Source: Owenia fusiformis
Taxonomy: Eukaryota; Annelida; Polychaeta; Sabellida; Oweniidae
Assembly (NCBI GenBank): GCA_903813345.2
Contig: CAIIXF020000008.1
Location: forward strand, 17,904,822 to 17,968,821
Length of the DNA stretch: 64,000 nucleotides
Direction of reading: 5' to 3'
Position 1 is the first letter of the stretch. Every line of letters starts with the position of its first letter. Below are positions 45,101 through 56,145 of this stretch, piece by piece. The position numbers and the translations under genes were made by a program. The notes beneath the pieces are model-generated. The model saw only the letters and a list, made by a program, of their open reading frames with translations, had not been told where the DNA came from and ran no database searches.

Positions 45101-48100
45101 CCAAATTTGAATTCTTTTTTTCATTAAATCAACATTCGCCAATTTTTTTATTTTCCCTGGATTTTCAACACGTCGTGATCTATTCAAAGTGGGAAGCTAC
45201 AAACGTTAATTTAGAAAGTCATTCCACACATCTTGATCATTGTATATGCCACTTGGGTAACGTTTTTCTTAAAGTGAAGGATATAAAACCTTAAATAGAA
45301 ACCTCTTTCAGTAAGGGCTACCACGTTTCCATGGTGACGTTATATCTTTCACAAAACTCAAAAATATTTGATATGTATTTTGTACGCATCTAGACTATGT
45401 ATCGGCATGCACACTTGGATATTCTATTACAGGAATTCTAGCGGGAGAACTCTCTTTCTCTCTGGGGATGAACTAAATAAGGAAAGCCCTCGAGTTATCT
45501 TACGATAATCCCTCGTGGCACATTTAATAAGCGGTATATTGGCCCGTAGATCTTGTACAAGTGCAATTCCTGAAGATTAGCGAAGCATAAACTTGACAAT
45601 TACACTCACGGAACATGTCTGCCACGTCAAGAAAGGCAACGTCAATAAAACAAATTCAGATCTTCCAAATTCATCAATTTGTTTTACAAACAGATAATGT
45701 CTAGAAAATCCTGGGATGAGATTACTAATCAGCGCCATCTTTTGCTTGGTCAAATGAAAATGTTTCAGGAAAGTTACATGCACATAAGTTGGTTTGTTGT
45801 CATGGTAATAAAGCTATTATTCAGACCATGCTCTGATGAATATAGGGACAACTCTACTGATATGTACATACTATTTAATGAAATTAAATGGAAACAAAGC
45901 AGTAACATGCATAATGTCAACACCTGGCATTTGTTACAGACGCTGTATTCCGATCCCCCAACACTAACTGGCGATATGTCTCGCTTCTTCCAGTAGACCC
46001 TGGATCCTGGTCAAACAAAGGCAAGGAAGATTTGTTCCCAGAGTGCACAATCGATATTCTGTACCATATATGGAGATGTCGTGATCCCGGCAAAATTCGA
46101 ATTCAAAGAGCCGCCATTTTGTTCACTTCAACAGCTGAATCGTGAATTTTGGTCTTATTTCTAAACGAAAAAGTCCAAAACTCAAAAGAAATGATCGAGA
46201 TATTGGTTCGAATCTTTTGGACTGTATATCTTGAATTTATAGTCAGTTATAAAATTCAGAAAATTTCGACTTTTCATTGTTGGAAAATATCAAGTTTCGA
46301 TCCTGGGAGCCAAGCCAAACTAAAGTGTGCAGAGAGACAATCGATCAACCTGGACAAGACTGTTTCCTTCCAGTAATTCCCCTTCTAAACAAACGAGCAG
46401 AAAGTCATTTGTTATGCTTAATCCTTTTAAAAAGACACTAAAGATTATAATCGCATCAGTAGATCCTCACTGGATGAACAACTACATGGACGTTCTGAGG
46501 AAAGTGTTGTTTAATACACAAAAAGAACATTTGAGAATGATTGGGTATTTTGACTATTTTCCACTCTTCGTGAAAAATGAGCCATTTTTATCTATCTACT
46601 TCCCATCAAAGGGCCTGTCTCTCTACTTTGAGTCCCTAAACCAAGTGACGTGGAAAAGCAATTTCATAATGCACCGTCGCAATAAAATTCATGCATTAAT
46701 TTTGTACTTCCCTACAGCTAAACATAAATCTTCTAAAGCAAAAACGCTTGTGGTTTATATGAAATATAATATCCAATACACATTTCAGTCCAAACTGGCG
46801 AAACCGCGAGAGTTTCAAATATAGCCTATATGAGAAGCCATATTTTCTGGTGCAATCATTGGTACAAATCCATTCGATATTGGAAAACAATCGGTTAAAT
46901 TCATTTGTATTAGCAAAGAATGATTTGAATTTATTGGTTTAATTAGTGATTTTAAAAGGCAGCAACGACCTACATTTTGTAATAATGCCGAAACCTAGGC
47001 CTATTTAAGTATCTATTACAGGTCGTGTAGACCTGCGTTGCTTGATTTATGACGTTGACACGCTGGTGACGTTGCGCCTTGACGTTGCGCCAATAGATCT
47101 CATGCCTTAAAAGCGTATCACTTAAAAAATCATAGAACACCTACCCTTTGCATTCGTTTGACTTCACTTCTTAATAGAGAACTTCGTAGTTTAACTAGAC
47201 TCTGCACGCAGGGTATAGAACACCTAACATATTCTACTATTCCGTGTGCAGATTCAAGGTGATTTTAATGGTAAACTTTCTCATAAAAATAGATCTTGTA
47301 TTTTTATTGAATTTTTTTGCAAATATCGCCTCGATCCTCCCTCCCCCTTCCCTCATTTTTCCGATTTAAGGTCGTGTTGTTGAAGTACTTGTATTTTAGC
47401 ATAAAAGAGTCCAAACTACAAGCAACATCAGATTTAAAAAATATTTGGGTTAAATGCATTTGTATTAGTCATTGGTTAATTATAAATGCATGTAAAGACA
47501 AACATTAGATTTGATAAGCAATTTTCAAATACTTATTTGTATTAGTCATTAGTTAAAAGCATTGATATAGGCAAACACTGGGTTGAAAATCATTGGAATT
47601 GATAAGCAATATGTTCAAATACATTTGTATTAGTCATTGGTTAAAAGCATTGGGTTGAAAATCATTGGAATTGACAAAAAATGCCCAAATAAATTTGTCA
47701 CTAATTAAATGAATGGTGTGAATTCATTGATATTGCAAATAATTTGTGCAAACAATAGGTTAAACCATTGGAAATGAATTGACAAACAGTTTGTTCAATT
47801 GCTACAGCGATTATGTTGTTTCAATGTTGTTGCAATCTTTCAGTAACAAGATCAGAAAATTCCTAACAGTCCGTAAAATCATGTTTTAATAACCAAAACT
47901 GGCATGTCGAGAAATATAAGCGCCTCATAAATTATTATAATGATTGCATTATCTCACGCAAAATGTTGATTTAAATGGTAGTTATGTGTGATGTTACCAC
48001 CGTTTTCAACACGTTTACTTTGCTTTGAAAGCTTACATCTGGATTTGTAGAAATTGTATTCCTCAATATCGAGGTCATGTAAATTGTAAAAGCCTATATA

Positions 48101-51100
48101 TGCAGGCGATAAAATTGGATTGCAACTAACTGCATCGCATTTATTCATCATGAGAAATTACTTGCTGATCTCTTTTGTAAGCGTTGATTGGTGTAAAAAT
48201 AGTGCACTTTGAATTAAACTAAAGACAAAAGTTGATGAAAAGGCGCCCAATGAGATGGAAAAGCGCTCAATTTCAACAGAAAGACGCCCTATTTTACCTG
48301 TTACTTGACGTGGCGTCGGTGGTAATGTTTTATGACATAAGTGTGGAAATACCTAGATTATATAGATCTAGAATATTGCATCATAGCCAGACGCAACATT
48401 TCTGTATCTACTTTTCGTAATTTCGTAAAGCAATTTAGCTTACCGCTGTCTTGGACTAATATCATCTAAGTAAACTATAATGTTAAGAGGGATCCGTTGA
48501 TTTATCTCAAGTAAACCTGTCTAATAGGTAACATGCTTTATAGGCACCTATAGCACTTTTTGGACCAGGGGTATTTTCTTACTGCAATAAAACAATGACA
48601 TAAAGACAACATAAAATATGAATATACTTGATTAGCTCATTTGTCCAAATATATCATTCGCGTAGAACTACTGGCCGGCAAAATATTAAACAGATCAATA
48701 TGTGTTTCTTCTAGCCTGTTCTCTGACCCAAGACCCGGCTGTTCTCCAGGCCTTCATAACCCCCCCCCCCTCCATCCCCATTTCCAATTCCAAATCTCTT
48801 TCAAGGGCTCTTCCCTACCATCACTCTTCACTAATACTCGAATCCGAACACTGATGGTGTTAAAAGTAAGAACCTCTGGAAATTCTTTCCTGAATGCCTG
48901 CTCTTCAGTGAACTTCTATAATAACATACCGCGACTAGTTTCCAATCGAAAGATGTTGAGAAATAGAATTAGATACATCTTACTTTAAATTGTTGTACAT
49001 GGTAGAATTCATGAGAGAGAAGCACGATAGATTATTGAGTTGTCGTAAATAAACAATCGACTGAGCTAGCTAGAGCTTCTTAACCTTCTGAAACAACGTA
49101 CAATCTCAGAAAAAATTCACAGTTGATCCGCATGAGCATGATATGCGGAAACATGAATTATCTACACTGTAGGAATTCAGCCTGAATAAGTCTGCGAGAT
49201 TGGAGCGCTCGGCACAAATTGGATCAACTCGATTACCAACAGGTGCTATTGGCAGAAACATTCGAAACAACTTCATCGCTTCCTGGTATTTTTCTCCAAT
49301 ATGTTTACATATCAATAGAATGAATATGGTCAGAGAAGCGTTTCTTTGAGAGTTATTGTATCCATACCTCGATATGGTTCGTCCGGAGCAATCGCATTGC
49401 CCGGGAATGAGACCAAACTCTTCATTGAAAGAGATACCCTTTCCAATTTCCAATAGTTGATTTTCCTTCTCATCTACATAATTTACTAGGCTCTGAGATT
49501 CAGTGTATATAAATTAGAAGCTCTGATCATATAAAATGACTCCAGTGTATATTATTTTGTTGCCCAAATACGAAATTCCTCGCAAGACATATATGGTTTA
49601 GATAATAGTTTTGATTTGCCTTTTTTAATTTTGTCATCATTTTGTTATAAAGGGCTTATAGCTGTAATTCTACTCTAGAATATTTCAAGGTATGTTACAA
49701 AATAATGATATAGTTTTGATTAAGTAAATTGCGAATAGGTGTATAGTTTGCTAGGATTACATCGGGAAATATAGCCTGATGTAACATGTCTTCTCTTGAA
49801 TTAAGACGGGAGGGAAATACCTAAGAAATCCCTCAATATCCACTAATAGATTATTTAGTATATATTAACTTCATGAATTGTACAGGCCTTTATACTTACC
49901 GTGTATATGGCACCCCGAGGATAAGTGTCATTTAGCAGAAATGCCGTTTTATGGAATTGATGCTATTAATTCAATCAATTCTGATGGGCTTTAAAATAGC
50001 CAAATAAGCCAGGATTTTAAGATATTGTTGTCAAATATGGGTTTAGATAGACCCGAAAGAATATAACAAAGTACTAAACTAAAAGTGGATGCAAAGTATA
50101 AGGAGTTTTTAATGCTGGAAGCAACTACTAGAATAGTATATATTTCAATGAACACGTCAGTTGAGTGTCCCTCTTTATCATCCAAATAAAGCTTTGAAAC
50201 ATATATTGACCAAATTGAAGTAACTGGAGAATGTACAAAATTCATGTTTGAAATAGATGTAGTTTCTCATTAAAGTCTTTCCTTCGCCAGTTTACTTCCC
50301 TTCAATCACGCAGTTGTACAGTAAAACATGTAAAAATGGAACGCCTCTCTAAGTGGAATAGTACAGTTCCATAAGTGGAACGCTTTTCAAATCCTGCAGC
50401 ATATTAACTTATTGTTAAATGAACCTATATGGGGAACACCTCCCAGGTAGAACACTTTTAGTGGTACCAAATGTGTTCCATTTATAGGGGTTTTACTGTA
50501 TTTGTTTTGATGAAATCAAAATGTTCTATAAAATTCAAAAAAGGTAATTGAAAGCTTATCTGTACCATTTTGCGCAATAAAAATTGCAGATACCATCTAG
50601 TATATCTTAATAAGCTAATACAAGTAAGCAATGGTTTTAATGCAAACTCCGTATATAATTTAAAATTGTCTCTACCTCATGACTGAAAACTGTTTTGTAT
50701 ATAATCTCTTGTGAAGTGTATGTTTTAAAAAGCATATTTGTACTTACCTTCGCTTTGCTAAGAAGAAATAAAGAGTATTCAACACTTTGCAAAAATTTAC
50801 AAAACAATACAACAATACAATACAATGCAATATAATGTATACATTTCCGACATAGCGTTATGTAAAAAATCAAGTGAACACCATTTAGTACTTTACTTAT
50901 CGTGCCTAAATAATATATGACCATATTAATGCACGGTAATTAATGCACGGTGATTTATTAACTTGGCCTCCATGAGAAACCATTCTAACAAAGATTGCAT
51001 TCTTGTAATTAAATATGTTAATTCATTGCTTACACGATATCCATAAACTGAATTCTCCTAATTGTACACTGAGAAATTATTGATCCATCGCATCGCCTTA

Positions 51101-54100
51101 ATATAATCGCAATTTAGATTTAGGGAAAACATGGTTAGTAAGGTAAAAATGTAATTATTCTCTCTTACAAGCAAGCATGGTTCGGATGAAGGGATCGGGC
51201 TGTACCCGGGCTATGTATTGATCGATTGCACTAGAAGCTCGCCCCCCCCCCCTTTCGACAGTTGCCTCAAATCCGCATCCAGCTGGTATTATGTTAGTTA
51301 AGTTTGTAAACACCAGCAATAAATTACAGAGACGATAACATACACATATGCAAGATAGTATGTAGCATACTACCTGTCTTCACCTGCTACTATTTGTATC
51401 GACTATGTTTGCCATAATACACTGGAAATGAACAATCCACGGGCACGAGTTCCAATTTTATTCTTATTTCGGGTCCCAAAATGTACCATATTGCAACTTA
51501 TTTTCAATAATAGGGAGGTTAAGCTACACGTTTTTAAGAGCGGAATCTGTCCGTGAACGTGAGCGTGAGTGTCGATCCCCGGGGATTACTGTCCCGCTCT
51601 CAATTCACTTTTCCAGGGACCTAATTACAATTATATTCTGTATACCTTTATACTCAATCGCCCAAGTAATACTGCAAATGGGAGAACTAATCCAGGGGAA
51701 CATAGTTCTACACGTTCGCGTTCAAGATTTTTTCTAAAAAACGTGTAGCTTAACCACACTATTGTCCCTCTTTCAATTTTCATGTTAACTTCAAGATCCG
51801 CCCTTGCAACTCACTAATCAATCACCAAGTATGAATTAATCAAACGAGCATGATAAAAGGTCAACACCACGAGCTTTCAATTTATTTCTAATTGCTACAA
51901 ATATGAGCACTTGCCAAATTTAATGGGTCCTAAAAATATACTTTTACTGTTTTACAAATGAATCCCATTTTGAATTCATTACCAGGTTATACTGGTAAAA
52001 ACAAGTGACATCCGCGCTGATGAGGTACATGTATTTTTGTTCAGGAGTAATTACGTTTTCTCAGAGGATAATAAAGTCGATTGGACTTACTGTCAATACC
52101 AGTTGCTCTGGTAAGTGGCTGATATAAAATGAATTTCATTGGTCTGGGCAAACCATGTAACTAAGTAAACAATGTGACTTGGCAACGCATTCTCAAAGAA
52201 ATCGGGCTCATCTACTCTGCAGTTGGCGGATCATGCGGATTGATTTTGATGAGTTCATGACCCATTTAACTCCGAGGTCCAATACAAGGTTAGATAGGCC
52301 TTTGCCCCCTAGAGCCAGTCCGTTTATAACTTAAAGTATGATGGTAAATTTGGGAGTGTTATCTCGACATTGAATCAATACGCACTCGAATGCCTTGTAA
52401 TCGTCACTGATTGAAATAGTGCGCAATACGATTTTGTAATCCGTCGAGATATGACGAATGGCATGGGAGATGGATTTGTGCTCTTGGTGAATGGCGTCAA
52501 CAGACAATACACTTTAATCTGACAATTCTTGCTAATGCATCATGGTATACCATGGCATTTTCAATCTGAAAATGTTGGAATAGTATTTCCATTGTATGAA
52601 AGGAGATACAGTGAGTAGGGGATGACCTAGTGTGTCACGGTGATATAATGGGACTCAGAATTAACATTGCAATAGTCTCCATTTTTTAAAATCTCCATCC
52701 CAATTTGTCCTTTTCATTCCCGGTCGACGGGAGTTCAAGCTTTTGTTAGAAAAAAACGAGACTGATTGTCTTTAGTATTTACCGGAACCACGTTTACCTA
52801 TACCTAACGAAGATTAATCTTAAGCCCTTCGATTATGAATGATGACTTGCTTCTGTTTTACAAAAACTACAAGCGATGAGACAATTGAGGTTTGAGATAT
52901 ATTAGAGTTATCTGGCACACTTTAATTAACTCTGATTCAACCCGTTAATATCCCAGGACGACGCAACAATACTCTCTTCGATCAAACATATCAGGCCAAT
53001 GCTCAACGTTATTGACATTTTTGTAGTCTGTATCATCTCAATAATTCTCCAATTCACCCCAGGTTTACATAAATACTATCGCGCTATCTTCACGGAATTC
53101 ACATTCCCAGGCAAATCTAACATATCAATCTAATAAATTCTGATATAGCGTATTTGACCTGCTGCCAAATCAGTAATTCTTGATTTTGCTAAATCGTTTT
53201 TCATCTTTCTTTATGAGTTTCTGTCAGAAGAAGGAGTACCAATCATGATACGAGGTACCAAGATGCAAAATGTCTCACTACTTGTCATTTGTTACAGACT
53301 CCGAACGCCGACCGCCAAGCACCGTCCACAAAAATGGAGACTGTAATAATATTCTGGTGTTGGTAAAACAAGAGAGGCATAGAAGGAATGGAGAATATTA
53401 AATGATGTCAATTTTTCCAAAACACCCCAAAGTTTCCCAAAAAGTCCATTTTGGACCTAAAAATGATTAGAAATTGAAGCAAAAATTGTCCATCTTAAGA
53501 GAAAAGGGGAAGTACATTTCCACCCAAGGTTTCTTGTACACTGTGATATGTAACCCTACGAATCGTATAATCTATTATTTTACAAGTATTTATAAAAGTA
53601 TACGTTTTCTTACCAAATCCTGGAGCAACTATATTAAGTATAAAACAGAGGACTGCTAACGGAAGAGGCATAATGGGAATAGCGTTGTGAAAAGGCGTAT
53701 GTTTTTCATCACTTGTTACAACAACGGAGGGCTGGCGTTTAGCGCTTCCTCCAGATGTGCGACTGACTCTGCTTGGCCTTTTCGGACGCGCTGTCGTATC
53801 ATCCTCCTTAATCTCTAAAATGTTAGCGTGGTGGTCATCCTGTTTGCTCTCATCAATTGCTATTGCAATCGTATCAGGGGAGTCCGTGACCTTAAGCCCA
53901 TTCTGGGTTTCAATTTGTCCTTGGGGGCTAGGCTCACCCGCATTTTCAAATGTGACAGCACCTTTAACTAACGGTTGATTCTCGTTTACCTCAATCTCAA
54001 GCTGCGCATCATCTACATCACGAGAGACTACTCCGTTTGTATTAGCTCCAATATCTGATGGCTCCTTAGTAGATTTTTCATTAGTAGTATCTTTTACATC

Positions 54101-54229
54101 AGATGACGTGTCATTAATGTCATCATCATGCGTATCCATTAAACAGGTATTCTCCTGTGGCGATTCGGGACTGGGAGTAGAGATCTCAATCGTGGGTGGC
54201 GGGGGCCTTTGCCCATCTGAGTCCTCCAT
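29970..54229 (-). CDS. STUM: Stum/Spec3-family membrane protein, two exons found
   Basis: Stum is a membrane protein needed for mechanosensory transduction in Drosophila proprioceptors; sea urchin Spec3 belongs to the same family (family knowledge). Exon 1 (54229-53614, 616 bp) encodes an acidic, Ser/Thr/Pro-rich cytosolic-type region (about residues 1-180) and then PIMPLPLAVLCFILNIVAPG (first membrane segment). Exon 2 (30146-29970) continues exactly in phase (G|GA) with TLVSAFSLFC, then WNILTAVLQMATFLVIVGWV and WSILWGM. PGFGT(L/F)VSAF and GW(V/I)WSI.WGM are family signatures. The intron is 23.5 kb, GT-AG. The protein is 264 aa to the exon-2 donor. If that donor is not used, three more codons (GEN) and a TAA at 29959-29961 give a complete 267-aa protein. 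The long acidic N-terminus is larger than I recall for vertebrate Stum. Confidence 0.85.
30191..30272. mobile_element. 82-bp mini-MITE with 9-bp target duplication
   Basis: TACCCTTTGCATTCG at the left and TGCACGCAGGGTA at the right are inverted. TTCGTAATC (9 bp) flanks both sides (30182-30190, 30273-30281). A sister copy at 47142-47215 has its own 9-bp duplication. A 9-bp duplication suggests the Mutator-like or Merlin groups. Confidence 0.8.
30655..30914. mobile_element. 260-bp inverted-repeat element, AATTGAGCC ends
   Basis: AATTGAGCCAGGCCACAGG at the left pairs with CCATGGCCAGGCTCAATT at the right. It is non-coding, with no clear duplication. Confidence 0.6.
31842..31895. mobile_element. 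Decayed copy of the 9-bp-TSD mini-MITE
   Basis: TTTGCACTCGTTTGACTTCG through TTCAGGGTAT is close to 30191-30272, but the left TACCC end is lost and no duplication is visible. Confidence 0.5.
31983..32100. mobile_element. 118-bp hAT-like MITE
   Basis: CAGGCCCGTAGCC at the left and GGATACGGGCCTG at the right are inverted ends of a type common in hAT-derived MITEs. A run of Cs lies near the centre. No 8-bp duplication remains. Confidence 0.6.
32371..33381. mobile_element. 1011-bp TA-flanked element, GGGAGTTT ends
   Basis: TA|GGGAGTTTGAACTTGCA at the left and TGCGAGCTTAAACTCCC|TA at the right. A second inner inverted pair is AGACGTGTCGCAAAAAGGTG (32413) and ACCTTTTTGCGATACGTCT (33288-33306). 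There are two direct copies of GTGGAGGACGAAAGG inside. No transposase frame. The ends resemble those at 51513-51759. Confidence 0.7.
33861..34033. mobile_element. 173-bp inverted-repeat element, CCGGTGT ends
   Basis: CCGGTGTAAAAGGGTAGTAG and AGGTCC at the left pair imperfectly with GGACCATTATTTCTTTCACA and CCGG at the right. Confidence 0.5.
34034..35058. other. Stum intron, no structure seen
   Basis: No repeat unit or coding exon is apparent. Short frames overlap on both strands. Confidence 0.35.
35063..35416. mobile_element. 354-bp MITE inserted at TTAA
   Basis: TTAA|GGATGTTCCCTGG and CCAGGGAACATCC|TTAA are perfect inverted ends within a TTAA duplication, as for piggyBac or Kolobok elements. 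It is non-coding. Confidence 0.75.
35421..36384. other. Stum intron, no structure seen
   Basis: Nothing recognisable between the TTAA element and the satellite. Confidence 0.35.
36385..38415. repeat. 95-bp satellite, ~21 copies
   Basis: TCCGTCCTTCTCTGAATCAT recurs at 36481, 36576, 36671 and so on with a 95-bp period. Each unit continues CTTCAATAGGT, ATATAACAATGTATGAATG and TCTTTAGGCGGGAATCTCA. Variant units (TCCGCCTTTCTCTGACTAAT) occur at 36766, 36956, 38001 and 38391, and a run with ATGATACAACAATGTATAAA recurs near 37080, 37558 and 37840, so blocks of several units have been copied together. Confidence 0.93.
38416..40210. other. Stum intron, short palindrome only
   Basis: A short repeat (GCGGGCAGATATAG near 39855 and 39889, with inverted CTATATCTGCCC words) stands out. 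Otherwise no gene or repeat. Confidence 0.35.
40211..40345. repeat. Nested palindrome with perfect 24-bp arms
   Basis: GGTTCAGGATATTGGGATTA and TCCC (40223-40246) return exactly inverted at 40313-40336. TATCCTATA outside and AATATAATATAT inside extend the fold. Confidence 0.85.
40380..40625. repeat. Second imperfect palindrome cluster
   Basis: GTTATGTACGGACGGTTTGG then ATATGGG (40500-40526) pairs imperfectly with CATATCCAAAACCTCC and GTACATAAC (40594-40620). A central pair CATCTACCTTTGG / CAGGTAGATATG lies between them. Confidence 0.6.
40626..42430. other. Stum intron, no gene seen
   Basis: Apart from a short duplication (TCGGTTAGAA-TTTTTTTAGAACTTCCGG near 41513-41570), nothing is recognisable. 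Confidence 0.35.
42440..42800. repeat. 21-bp minisatellite interrupted by a transposon
   Basis: CAACCATTCACGTGCAACTTA and variants repeat about 16 times with a 21-bp period (for example 42671, 42692, 42713). The open frame (LQPFTCN-LQSFTPD heptads) is a by-product of the period. One more copy (CTAAACTGCAACTATTC) lies beyond the large element at 44971, showing where it inserted. Confidence 0.85.
42811..44971. mobile_element. 2.16-kb element with ~520-bp terminal inverted repeats
   Basis: ATCACGCGGTAGTATCTCTT starts both arms (42811-~43333 and ~44455-44971 inverted), which stay about 95% alike by eye. Each arm contains the same 97-codon frame starting MYKVPRFSGVLVPSCEIKQI (42998-43291 plus; 44784-44491 minus) with a handful of substitutions. 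The centre is occupied by a second transposon (43672-44375). No transposase is visible. It is inserted in the 21-bp minisatellite. The arm ORF is not recognised. Confidence 0.85.
43672..44375. mobile_element. 704-bp TA-flanked element nested in the long-TIR element
   Basis: TA|GGGCTGTCCAAATCTG at the left and AGATTTTGGACCACCC|TA at the right. It contains two direct copies of GGGAAAxTTTGCCACGC (43769, 43949). Non-coding. Confidence 0.65.
44972..47141. other. Stum intron; unrecognised 165-codon frame at 46327-46824
   Basis: The plus-strand frame (a likelier start is MLNPFKKTLKIIIASVDPHW at 46411) overlaps two other frames and matches nothing I know. It is reported only as an open frame. The phrase CATTTGTTACAGACGCTGTA with ACTAACTGGCGA near 45930 also occurs, diverged, near 9875 and 53288. 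Confidence 0.3.
47142..47215. mobile_element. 74-bp mini-MITE with 9-bp target duplication
   Basis: TACCCTTTGCATTCG ... TGCACGCAGGGTA, with TAGAACACC duplicated on both sides (47133-47141, 47216-47224). It is the sister of 30191-30272, with one internal 8-bp deletion. Confidence 0.82.
47400..47790. repeat. Degenerate ~77-88 bp tandem repeats
   Basis: TTTGTATTAGTCATTGGTTAA recurs near 47459, 47536 and 47624, with GGGTTGAAAATCATTGGAAT between copies. A looser copy lies near 46900. Confidence 0.7.
47791..50318. other. Stum intron, no gene seen
   Basis: Frames of up to 115 codons occur on both strands (48641-48988 plus, 49453-49106 minus), but without recognisable motifs. A C-run near 48761 is low complexity. 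Confidence 0.35.
50319..50498. mobile_element. 180-bp pogo/Tigger-like MITE, intact ends
   Basis: TA|CAGTAAAACATG and GGGGTTTTACTG|TA. The interior repeats AAGTGGAACGC and GGAACACC, as in the related copies at 192 and 11471. Confidence 0.75.
50501..51512. other. Stum intron, no structure seen
   Basis: AT-rich. A C-run at about 51243-51254 is the only low-complexity feature. Confidence 0.35.
51513..51759. mobile_element. 247-bp TA-flanked MITE, GGGAGGTTAAGC ends
   Basis: TA|GGGAGGTTAAGCTACACG at the left and CGTGTAGCTTAACCACAC|TA at the right, continuing as GTGAACGTGAGCG / ACGTTCGCGTTCA. The ends resemble the 32371-33381 element. Confidence 0.75.
51760..53613. other. Stum intron next to exon 1, no gene seen
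   Basis: No repeat or exon is recognised apart from a short dispersed word near 53288 (CATTTGTTACAGACTCCGAA). Confidence 0.35.
53614..54229 (-). CDS. STUM: STUM exon 1 (aa 1-206)
   Basis: ATG at 54229 opens MEDSDGQRPPPPTIEIS. The frame upstream is open to a TTG only, so this is the first ATG. Asp/Glu- and Ser/Thr-rich sequence leads to PSRVSRTSGGSAKRQPS and then the first hydrophobic segment ending APGF. The donor is TTTG|GTAAGA. Confidence 0.85.
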
Positions 54230-56145
54230 TTCTGGCCGTAGCCGCGTCGTACGACTGAATGTAAACAAACGTTAGTTTTCAATCCAGTTCGTTCAGGCTT
54301 ACACAGTCGGCTAGTTAATCAGAGAATTAGTAAGATCTATCGCTTTCTCCAGTAATGTACATTGACTTGATATCCTTGATATTGGCGCAGTTTGATTCAG
54401 ATGCAAAATAAATCGCTGGCAAAGACTCCGCTATGGAAGTGAATTTAATAGCTCCGAGCTGCGAATTTATCTACTGTTCTATCGCGCATGAATACTAATG
54501 CAGTTTCACTTGTTCCTAACATTACTTTAGCCCCATATTTCATAATGATCCAACTGTACGAGGCAAAATGTAATTGTAATTTGTGACTTCTCGGTGAATG
54601 TACTCGTATACTCTGAACTTTCGTTTGCAGATACGATTAGTACTTGATGCAAAAGCTACCGTGATTATTTAGTAACTAGAAACTGAAATGATTCTCAGTG
54701 TAAATAGATCCAAGGTAGGGTTCGCAAAACTCATCAAATATTTTTTCACCCCCAGGTATTTCTTCACGAACGTGTTTAACCTCATAGTTAAGAGACTGTT
54801 TTATGTAGTAACGATGGTAGTAAATCCATCCATCCCAGATTCGGTTTCAAAACAATCTATAGATTCCAGTGAATTAAAGAAATCGGCATTTTCGCCCTTT
54901 AACGAAAAAAGTTTTTGGATATAAGTCTTCACGTAGAATACTCAAACGATGAATCGATCTTGGGGTTTACTTTGTAATTTGCTGGATCATTATGACATTG
55001 TTTTAATATATAGATTTAAACTGATAAAACTAGAGGAGACGGTGACCTCGACCTTTATGTAATATGGAAATGATCTCAGTTTTCCCGGAATTGTATCATT
55101 ATCTAAGAAATATATTCGCAACGCTTTAATAAACTTGCATATAAATGTTGATTTTTGTCATGTCGCAACTATTTGCATATTTCTAAGTAAGTGAATATAT
55201 TTTAGGCTAATATAGACGTACACTCCCTGATATAAGCTTAGCAAACTAAATGCTTTTTTTACTTTGTCAATTCTCACATAATGTGTTTGAGGAACTTGCT
55301 ATTGATACCCTTTAAGCTTCCCTACAGGAATTTTCCATTTTGAGTCATCAATAATGCTGAGACAAAAATAGGTTCACTTTCTTAGGGACACCCGATGTTT
55401 AATGCGTCAACTGCATGCAACAATTGGAACCAAAACCCCCACGTTCCAAAGGAAGGTATTCGATATTGTGTCCTGCGCCCCTTATGACGGTAATCCCACA
55501 AAATTCCGTAAATCTATGAAGAAATACACAATCTCAGTAAGTTTGAGAAAGAACACTTGACTTACACTTTGCGGAGTTTGGAGAAATAGACCCCTGGACC
55601 ATTATGTATGGACAGTCCTTAATTAAACTATCAGTTAGGATTATAGAGTCTAAATGTGATTACAGCAATATGCATTATTTAGCTTACTTTAACTGTGTGT
55701 TCAGAATGTTTTCAAATGAAACATTCCTAAGGGATGTGACTAGGTAGACGATAACGCCTCCATAATAGACGTTACTTCCATCGAATTGCCTTAATGCATA
55801 ATTCCTATAAAATCATTCCCAAACAAAAAAACGAGTGGAGATCAATCTTTCTATTGGTATATACAATGTGCTATTCGAGTATGCATTAAGGTTATTTGAC
55901 AAATACGGGTGCAAGTCAATTAGGCTAATTATTATTACATTTTTCAAGATTAGCCATTGCCTTTGACTCCTTTATCGTGTCAGGTTTGCTCTAAGATTGG
56001 TCGGTTCAGGTACTAATGTGTTAATATCTTGCATACAGTTAAGTTACATTTCTCCCATGAGATACAATTTATGCTTATGAAAAATTTCTGTTAGTGTTGC
56101 GATTATACTGTGTGAATATAATCAGCAAAATAGTGAACAACCATT
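54230..56145. other. Upstream region of STUM, no gene seen
   Basis: It contains the presumed STUM promoter and 5' UTR. No clear core promoter element is visible. Confidence 0.35.

Noticed and set aside
46327-46824. 165-codon plus-strand frame as a gene
   Set aside because: No recognisable motif, overlapping frames, and location within the STUM intron; left as unassigned.
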